Positions 8,010 to 13,873 of a stretch of DNA of 64,000 nucleotides are shown here, one piece after another. Both the position numbers and the translations under genes were made by a program. The stretch's first letter is position 1, and each line of letters begins with the position of its first letter. The DNA lies in contig JAJYRN010000003.1 of assembly GCA_021794095.1 (NCBI GenBank), positions 62,001 to 126,000 on the forward strand, given 5' to 3'. The notes beneath the pieces were generated by a model. It saw only the letters and a list, made by a program, of their open reading frames with translations. It did not search any database and was not told the DNA's origin. The stretch comes from Acidobacteriota bacterium (GTDB lineage Bacteria > Acidobacteriota > Holophagae > Holophagales > Holophagaceae).

Positions 8010-9196
8010 TCCACCGCCAGCCACAGCCCCTTGAGGTAGAACCCCTCGGGGTGGTTCAGGGCGTAGGGATGGTCGGCGGGCTGGCCGAGGTGGGCAAGGA
8101 CGCGGGCCTCGCGGCCGGCCTCCAGGAGGGCCGTCCACACGGCCTCCTGAAAGCGGGCGCGGTCCAGGTGCTGGCTGCAGGAGAACACCCAGAGCAGGCC
8201 GCCGGGCGCGGTGGCGCGGGCGCCGAGCCGGAAGACATCCTTGTAGGCCTTGAAGGCCTTGTCCACGTCCTTGCGCTGCTTGGCGAAGGCGGGCGGATCC
8301 ACGATGACGCAGTCCCAGGCACCAGGTTCCAGCTGCCGCATCAGCTCGAAGGCATCGCCCTCCATCCGCAGGTGGGCCGCGGGCTCCAGGCCGTTGGCCG
8401 CCCAGTCACGCTCCGCCTGGTCCAGGGCCGGGGCGCTGATATCGAGGGTGGCCACCGCCGAGGCACCACCCAGGCCCGCGTGGATGCTGAAGCCGCCGGT
8501 GTAGCCGAAGGCGTTGAGCACCCGGCAGCCGTCGGCGTGCGCTCCCACCTGCAGCCGGTGGGCCCGCTGGTCCAGGAAGAAGCCTGTCTTCTGGCCCCGC
8601 AGCAGGTCCACGCTGAGCTTTGCCGTGCCCTCATGCACCGTTACCGGACCGGCCAGACTGCCCTTCAGCAGCCGGTTCACGGGATCGAGGCCTTCCTCCT
8701 TGCGCCCCGACTGGCTGCGTTCCACGAAGGCCGTGAGGCCTTCCCGCTTCGCGATCTCCCAGAGCGCGGGCCACCAGGCGTCCCGCAGGGCCTCCAGGCC
8801 CGCCGTGCCCACCTGGAGCACCAGGGCGTGGGCGTAGCGGTCCACGACCAGGCCCGGCAGGCCGTCGCCCTCGCCGAACACCCACCGGCAGCCGCCCTGG
8901 GGATCCCAGAGACCCAGGGTCTTCCGAAGGGCCAGGGCCGATTCGAAGCGGGCGCGGAAGAATCCCTCGTCCAGCGGGCCGTCATCGAAACGGAAGATCC
9001 GCGCCGCCAGGGGATTCGTGGGGCTGCCGGTGCCCACGCCCAGCACGTTCCCGGAATCGTCGGCCACCCGCACCACCGGCGCGGAGGCCGGGGCCGCCAC
9101 GGCCCCGCTGAAGATCCAGGGGTGCCGCTTGGAGAGCAGGGCCTCCTTGCCGGGCTTGAGGCGGAGGAGCGGATAGGGCCAGCGGGGCGTGTCCAT
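8006..9196 (-). CDS. rlmI: 23S rRNA (cytosine-C5) methyltransferase RlmI family
   Basis: SAM-dependent methyltransferase of the RlmI/RlmK group, which methylates large-subunit rRNA. From the ATG at 9196 it is 396 residues. An N-terminal PUA-like RNA-binding domain (about 1-85, KRHPWIFSGAV) is followed by a Rossmann domain with LNAFGYTGGFS and VDPPAFAKQRKDVD. The C-terminal HPEGFYLKGLWL is also typical. A longer frame to 9484 has no family similarity upstream of 9196. It starts 22 bases from a divergent phosphodiesterase gene. Exact target base is inferred from the family. Confidence 0.88.
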   Translation of the reverse strand: MDTPRWPYPLLRLKPGKEALLSKRHPWIFSGAVAAPASAPVVRVADDSGNVLGVGTGSPTNPLAARIFRFDDGPLDEGFFRARFESALALRKTLGLWDPQGGCRWVFGEGDGLPGLVVDRYAHALVLQVGTAGLEALRDAWWPALWEIAKREGLTAFVERSQSGRKEEGLDPVNRLLKGSLAGPVTVHEGTAKLSVDLLRGQKTGFFLDQRAHRLQVGAHADGCRVLNAFGYTGGFSIHAGLGGASAVATLDISAPALDQAERDWAANGLEPAAHLRMEGDAFELMRQLEPGAWDCVIVDPPAFAKQRKDVDKAFKAYKDVFRLGARATAPGGLLWVFSCSQHLDRARFQEAVWTALLEAGREARVLAHLGQPADHPYALNHPEGFYLKGLWLAVD

Positions 9197-9218
9197 GGTT
9201 CCAGGGTACCCTGGGAGC

Positions 9219-10376
9219 ATGCGCGCCGCCGTTCTCCTCGCCTCGCTGCTCGTGTTTCCGGCGCCCGCCGCGCCGCCCGCGCCGGAACCCGCGCCGGTGC
9301 TCCTCATCAGCGAGGATGGCCTGGGCGCCAGCCAGTTCCGTCCCGACACCATGCCGAAGGTGTGGGCCCTTTCGGAGGCGGGTCGCCGCGGCGAGATGCT
9401 GCCCCCCTTTCCTGCCACCACCTTCAACGGCCACGTGACCCTGGCCACGGGCTGCTGGCCCGAGCACCACGGCGTGGTGGCCAACGCCTACCTCGACCCC
9501 GCGGACCATCACCTGGTCCGGGCTGCCTCGCGCGTCGAGGACCTCCAGCGCGAACCGCTCTGGGTGGCCGCCACCCGCAGCGGCGTCCGCACGGCGGTGT
9601 ACCACTGGGTCGGCGCCACCGGCCCCTGGAAGGGGGTGGCCGCCTGGCGCATGCAGGTCTTCCAGCCCGGACACTCCGATCGCGAGGGACTGGCCTTCTC
9701 CCAGACCGCCCTGGCTGATGGCGCAAAGCTGGTGATGACCTACCTTTCCGGCACCGATGAGGAAGGCCATCTCCACGGCCCCGGCAGCCCGGAGGTGAAG
9801 GCCAAGCTCAAGCGCCTGGATGACGAACTGGCCCCCTGGCTGACCAAGTTGATGGCCGCTCATCCGGGCCTCCGGGTGATCCTCACGGCGGACCATGGCA
9901 TGGCCACCATGCGACATCGTCTGTCCATTCCAGACCTGCTCCACGGCCTTCCCGCCACCTGCATCGCCCATGGGGGCAGCGCCTACATCTACCTCCGGAA
10001 GCCTTCGGACGAGGCCGCGGCATCGACGCGCCTGCGGGGCGCAGGCCTCACCGTGTGGCGCCGCGCGGAAGTCCCCATGCGCTACCACCTGGGCGGGAAC
10101 CCCCGTGTGGGCGACCTGGTGGTGCTGGCACCCGAGGGCACCTGGCTCTCCCAGGCGCGCACGCCGGCGGAGGCCGCCGCCGAGCGGCGCGGGCGGGCCG
10201 GCGCCCACGCCTATGCCCCCGAAACGCCCTCCATGCACGCCTGGCTGGTGGTGCTGGGGGATGGACGCGGCCCCCTCGGCGAGATCCCCGCCTGGGACAT
10301 CGCGCCCACGGTCGCCCGCTGGCTGGACATCCACTGGGCGCAGCCGCCGGACGGCAGGCCGGTGACTGCGCTTTGA
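9219..10376 (+). CDS. Secreted type I phosphodiesterase / alkaline-phosphatase superfamily
   Basis: Ectonucleotide pyrophosphatase/phosphodiesterase-like hydrolase (385 residues). The metal site and nucleophile are recognisable: LLISEDGLGASQF (metal Asp), PPFPATTFNGHVTLATG with the nucleophile Thr, SGTDEEGHLHGP, and RVILTADHGMATM. A signal peptide (MRAAVLLASLLVFPAPAA) predicts export. The ATG at 9219 has GGGAG just upstream. Substrate is not evident; nucleotides or phospholipid headgroups are family precedents. Confidence 0.85.
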   Translation: MRAAVLLASLLVFPAPAAPPAPEPAPVLLISEDGLGASQFRPDTMPKVWALSEAGRRGEMLPPFPATTFNGHVTLATGCWPEHHGVVANAYLDPADHHLVRAASRVEDLQREPLWVAATRSGVRTAVYHWVGATGPWKGVAAWRMQVFQPGHSDREGLAFSQTALADGAKLVMTYLSGTDEEGHLHGPGSPEVKAKLKRLDDELAPWLTKLMAAHPGLRVILTADHGMATMRHRLSIPDLLHGLPATCIAHGGSAYIYLRKPSDEAAASTRLRGAGLTVWRRAEVPMRYHLGGNPRVGDLVVLAPEGTWLSQARTPAEAAAERRGRAGAHAYAPETPSMHAWLVVLGDGRGPLGEIPAWDIAPTVARWLDIHWAQPPDGRPVTAL

Positions 10377-10388
10377 TCCGGAGCGGGC

Positions 10389-10405
10389 GCCGGGCTTCGC
10401 CCGGC
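10389..10405. terminator. Short GC stem-loop between convergent genes
   Basis: GCCGGGC at 10389-10395 and GCCCGGC at 10399-10405 form a 7-bp stem between the phosphodiesterase stop and the convergent permease stop. There is no long T-run, so terminator function is only plausible. Confidence 0.35.
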
Positions 10406-10407
10406 CC

Positions 10408-10866
10408 TTAACGCACGAGCCCCAGCAGCGCCTGGGCCAGGATGATCTTGAGGATGGTGGCCAGGGGATACACCGTGGCGAAGCCCACGTTGGGCAGCTC
10501 GTTGCCCGTCTGCTGGCTGGCATAGCCCAGGATGACGGGCTGGGTGTGCGCCCCGGCGAGGATGCCGAACATCACGTTCATGGGCACCCGGAGCAGGCGG
10601 TAGCCCACGTAGAGCGCCAGGGCATCCGCCACGAGGCAGACCGCGAAGGACGCCGCCAGGAAGAGGGGCACCACGCCGGGATGATCCGACACGATGGCCC
10701 GGAAGCCTTCGCCGGAAATCAGGCCGATGCCGGCGAAGAGGATGCTCGCGATGCCGAGGGAGGCCCCGGCGATGCGGACCTTGCTCAGGGGATAGCCCAG
10801 GGCCACCACCGCGAAGAGCAGCAGCAGGGTGTGGTGGGCCAGGAACAGGAGGCTCGACTGGAACAT
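10408..10866 (-). CDS. Half-size AspT/YidE/YbjL-type permease
   Basis: A 152-residue protein with about five hydrophobic helices. The end MFGILAGAHTQPVILGYASQ followed by VGFATVYPLATILKIILAQ resembles the second half of the aspartate-alanine exchanger duplication domain. Family members usually carry two such repeats and soluble TrkA-C domains in more than 500 residues; only one repeat is encoded here, with no partner visible nearby. It may dimerise to work, or be a remnant. It lies 36 bases downstream of the cysteine desulfurase gene on the same strand. Confidence 0.55.
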   Translation of the reverse strand: MFQSSLLFLAHHTLLLLFAVVALGYPLSKVRIAGASLGIASILFAGIGLISGEGFRAIVSDHPGVVPLFLAASFAVCLVADALALYVGYRLLRVPMNVMFGILAGAHTQPVILGYASQQTGNELPNVGFATVYPLATILKIILAQALLGLVR

Positions 10867-10902
10867 GGACGCTCCCCGGCCCCGGGGGGTCCGGGGCGCT
10901 GA

Positions 10903-11937
10903 TCAGGTGAGTCGCTGGAGGGCCGCCGCGAGGGCGTCCACCTCGGCTGGGCGCGCATCCGGCAGGAGCGACAACCGCACCACCGACCGCGCGTCGTCCA
11001 AAGAATACCCAAGGGTTGTGATTGCGTGACTCGGCTTCACCGCCCCGCTGTGGCAGGCGCTGCCCGTGCTGACGGCGAAACCGGCCAGGTCCAGGGCCGC
11101 CTGGACCGCCTCCCCATTCCGCCCGCGAACCAGCAGGGCCGTGGTGTTCGGCAGGCGGGGCCGGTCCTTCCCGATCACCTCGATGCCCCGGTTCCAGCCC
11201 AGGATCTCGGCCTCGAGGGCATCGCGCAGGGTGACCAAGGAGGCATTCAGTGATTGACGCTCCGTCAAATACCGCACCGCCGCCGCCAGTCCCAGGATGG
11301 CGGGCAGATCCTCCGTGCCGCCGCGCCGGCGCCGCTCCTGCGGGCCCTCCATCACCGCCTCCCAGGGCAGGCCAGACCGCATCCACAGCAGCGCTGCGCC
11401 CCGCGGACCGCCCATCTTGTGGCCGCTGAACACGGCGGCATCGCAGTCCGACAGGTCCACGGGCACCTTGCCCCAGGCCTGGGCGCAATCCTTCACCCGC
11501 AGCGCACCCGGCACCTGCGGCATGGCGTAGAGGATGCCCGTCTCGTTGTTCGCCGCCATCTGCACCACCGTGGCGCAGTCCTCCGGAACCTCCGGCAGCC
11601 AGGCCACCCGGCTCCAGTCGCGCAGGGGGTTCAGACAGGCGCTGTGCTCGCCGGGGAACACGGCGGCCGGGCGGTCCCCCAGGGCAGGCCGGAGCCCGCG
11701 GAGCAGCAGGTGCAAGGCCTCCGTCGCACTGGCGCAGAAGACCAGCTCCCCCGGTGCCACGCCCAGCGCAGCCGCGATCTCCCGGCGGGCCTCCTCCAGT
11801 TTGTAGCGCGCCCGCTGCCCTTCGCGGTGGGTGCTGGTGGGATTGGCCCAGTCCTCCACCATGGCCCGCCGCACGGCCTCCACCGCCTCTGGGTGGGGCG
11901 GAACCGTGGCGTTGGCATCGGCGTAGAGGCGCAGCAT
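10903..11937 (-). CDS. Cysteine desulfurase (class V aminotransferase, NifS/IscS-like)
   Basis: PLP enzyme that takes sulfur from cysteine for Fe-S clusters or thiolation. From the ATG at 11937 it has 344 residues. The PLP lysine lies in FSGHKMGGPRGAALLWM, and the sulfur-carrying cysteine in VSTGSACHSGAVKPSHAI. N-terminal LYADANATVPPHPEAVEAV is typical. It is somewhat shorter than IscS and has no iscU or iscA neighbour. ttcA, which needs sulfur, is only 3 kb away, but a link is speculative. It diverges from imuB. Confidence 0.88.
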   Translation of the reverse strand: MLRLYADANATVPPHPEAVEAVRRAMVEDWANPTSTHREGQRARYKLEEARREIAAALGVAPGELVFCASATEALHLLLRGLRPALGDRPAAVFPGEHSACLNPLRDWSRVAWLPEVPEDCATVVQMAANNETGILYAMPQVPGALRVKDCAQAWGKVPVDLSDCDAAVFSGHKMGGPRGAALLWMRSGLPWEAVMEGPQERRRRGGTEDLPAILGLAAAVRYLTERQSLNASLVTLRDALEAEILGWNRGIEVIGKDRPRLPNTTALLVRGRNGEAVQAALDLAGFAVSTGSACHSGAVKPSHAITTLGYSLDDARSVVRLSLLPDARPAEVDALAAALQRLT

Positions 11938-12023
11938 GACATGCCATTCAACCGCAGATGGCCCCGATCGAGATTGTTTTTCGCTTTTTTTACGCCATAC
12001 TTGAATCCCCTCTGGAGGTCCCG

Positions 12024-13193
12024 GTGCTGGCGATGTGGGTTCCCGAACTGCCGTTCCAGGTGGCCTGTGGGCGGGATGGCGGCCTGCGCGGCCGGCCCCT
12101 GGCCTTCCTGAGCCCCGAGAGCCCCCGCTCGCCCACCCTCTGGTTCGTGAACCGCCTGGGCCGGGCCGAGGGGCTGGCGCCGGGCCAGCCCATGGACCAG
12201 GCCCTCCGCGCCGCGCCGGGACTGGGGGTGCTGGATCCCTCCCCCCAGGTCTGGTGGGAGGCCCAGGCCGAACTGGGGACCTTCCTCCAGCATTGGACGC
12301 CCCAGGGCCAGCTCCTGCGCCTGGGCGAGGCCCTGGTGGAGCTCCAGGGCACCCAGCGGCTCTTCGGCCCCCTGGCAGACACCGCCGAGCGCATGCGCCG
12401 GGAACTGGCCGCGCGGCACGGCTGGGACAGCCACGGCGGCCTGTCCCTGAGCGCCACCGCCGCCCAGTTCGCCGCCCGCGCCGAACACCGGCTGGAGCGG
12501 GTGGTGGAGGGCGCCGAAGCCACCTTCCTGGCCCCCGAGCCCCTGCGCCGCCTGCCCGACCTGACCCCGCGCCTGCACGAGCGTTTCCGCCGCCTGGGGC
12601 TGCGGTCCTTCGGCGACCTCCAGCCCGTGCCCCTGCCCGTGCTGGCCGAGCTGACAAATCCCACGCTGGCGCCGGATCTGCGGGACCGGGTGCGGGGCGA
12701 GGACCGGCCGCGCCTGCCCCTGCTCACCGAGCGCCCCGGCCATGCCCGCCACGGCTGGCGCCTCCAGCCCCCCCGCCTGCCGGAGGAGGTGGCCCTGGCC
12801 GCGCGCTGCCTCGACTGGCTCTGGTCCGATCCCCGCCATCCCCGCACGCTGACGCTGCGCTGGTGGGATGTGGACAGCGAACCCCACGCCTGGCGCGCCG
12901 AGCCGGAGGATCTCACAGCCCCGCCCCTGGTGCTGGCCCGCCGCATCCAGACGGCCTTCCTGGCGGGCGCCACCCGGCGCCTGCTGGTCCGCGAGGTGGA
13001 GCTGCGCCTGGCCTGGGGCCTGGGTCGGGAATGCAGCCTCTTCGAGGATCCCCGGAACGCCAAGCTCGACCGCCTCGAACCCGCCCTGGCCCGGCTCCGC
13101 CGACGCTTCCCCGACCAGGCCGTGCGGCCGGGGTGGATGGGGCGGTCGCCCCCGCTGGACGCCGACAGGCAGACCAGAGACATCGCAGGTTGA
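12024..13193 (+). CDS. imuB: ImuB-like inactive Y-family DNA polymerase
   Basis: Adaptor of the mutagenic translesion complex that links DnaE2 to the sliding clamp. About 389 residues from a GTG at 12024, which has GGAGG five bases upstream; an ATG at 12033 is an alternative. The N-terminal MWVPELPFQVACG and middle RLGEALVELQGTQRLFG align with the ImuB fold, in which the catalytic acidic residues of Y-family polymerases are missing (VELQG instead of a DxSG). A helix-hairpin-helix-like part (LPDLTPRLHERFRRLGLRSFGDL) follows. No imuA gene is adjacent. dnaE2 follows on the same strand after a toxin-antitoxin insertion. Confidence 0.8.
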   Translation: MLAMWVPELPFQVACGRDGGLRGRPLAFLSPESPRSPTLWFVNRLGRAEGLAPGQPMDQALRAAPGLGVLDPSPQVWWEAQAELGTFLQHWTPQGQLLRLGEALVELQGTQRLFGPLADTAERMRRELAARHGWDSHGGLSLSATAAQFAARAEHRLERVVEGAEATFLAPEPLRRLPDLTPRLHERFRRLGLRSFGDLQPVPLPVLAELTNPTLAPDLRDRVRGEDRPRLPLLTERPGHARHGWRLQPPRLPEEVALAARCLDWLWSDPRHPRTLTLRWWDVDSEPHAWRAEPEDLTAPPLVLARRIQTAFLAGATRRLLVREVELRLAWGLGRECSLFEDPRNAKLDRLEPALARLRRRFPDQAVRPGWMGRSPPLDADRQTRDIAG

Positions 13194-13217
13194 CTGGAAC
13201 ATAAATTGTTCTACATT
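13190..13217 (+). promoter_or_regulatory. Promoter with an operator-like palindrome between -35 and -10
   Basis: TTGACT (13190-13195), a 16-base spacer and TACATT (13212-13217) form a good sigma-70-type promoter. The -35 overlaps the imuB stop codon. Inside the spacer is the dyad GAAC-N7-GTTC (13197-13211), ideally placed for repression. It could be the autoregulatory operator of the ribbon-helix-helix antitoxin downstream, or a damage-response operator for the repair genes. Which protein binds is not known. Confidence 0.5.
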
Positions 13218-13218
13218 T

Positions 13219-13482
13219 ATTGAGGCCGGAAAGATCTTCCACAGGGACGACGAGAACTGGGCCCACAGCGCCCGCCACGATGTCACCGAATCCCAGGCGG
13301 AAGAGGCCTTCCTGGCCTAGGATGCGAGGGTCTTCCCCGATGCCGGACGCCTGAATCGCTGGGTGCTGGAGGCCACCGTAGAAGGCCGGACGCTCAAGGT
13401 CGCCTTCGCCAGGGCTTTTCCCGAGGGATTCCGGGTCATCACCGCGCACGGGATGAGCCCCAAACGCAGGAGGACACCATGA
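13219..13482 (+). pseudogene. Degraded BrnT-like toxin gene
   Basis: One frame reads a BrnT-type RNase-toxin pattern: DDENWAHSARHDVTESQAEEAF, then ARVFPDAGRLNRW, then VEGRTLKVAFARAF and FRVITAHGMSPKRRR. A TAG stop at 13318-13320 interrupts it, and no ATG, GTG or TTG precedes the domain in frame, so the left boundary is approximate. The frame's end TGA overlaps the antitoxin ATG (ATGA), the usual coupling of toxin and antitoxin genes. It is most likely an inactivated toxin; a sequencing error at the amber codon would not explain the missing start. Assignment to BrnT rests on motif reading only. Confidence 0.6.
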
Positions 13483-13817
13483 CCACCCGGAAACCTAAGC
13501 GCCTATCCATAGCCGAATTCGAGCAGGCCACCAGCCCCGGCGAGCACCTAGAGGCGCTGCGGGCCCGGCAGGAGGCGGATGCCGCCTGGGCGGAGCGGGC
13601 ATTCCGGGGCGCGGAGGCCCTGGGGGCACCCATCCGCCTCCAGCGGGGCCGCCCCAGGGCAGGCGATCCGGCCGCCCCGACCGTGGTGAAGGCCATCCGG
13701 CTGCCCGAAGCCCTGTTGCAGCAACTCCAGGCCACGGCCAAGGCCGAGGGGCTCTCCCTGAATGCCCTCCTTCAGATGGCCGCCGTGGAGTATCTCGTTC
13801 ACCACCGGGGCGCCTGA
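13479..13817 (+). CDS. Ribbon-helix-helix (CopG/BrnA-like) antitoxin
   Basis: A 112-residue protein whose C-terminal third (VKAIRLPEALLQQLQATAKA, then GLSLNALLQMAAVEYL) is a ribbon-helix-helix DNA-binding domain. The charged N-terminal half would bind the toxin. AGGAGG lies five to seven bases before the ATG, so it should be well translated. It follows the toxin relic with a 4-base overlap and is intact. It probably represses the promoter at 13190 (inference). With the toxin broken it may be an orphan antitoxin kept as a regulator. Confidence 0.78.
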   Translation: MTTRKPKRLSIAEFEQATSPGEHLEALRARQEADAAWAERAFRGAEALGAPIRLQRGRPRAGDPAAPTVVKAIRLPEALLQQLQATAKAEGLSLNALLQMAAVEYLVHHRGA

Positions 13818-13873
13818 AGCCCTTCTCCCGCATCCAAGCACGCTCAACCTTTTCGTCCCATGGACCGATTTCC

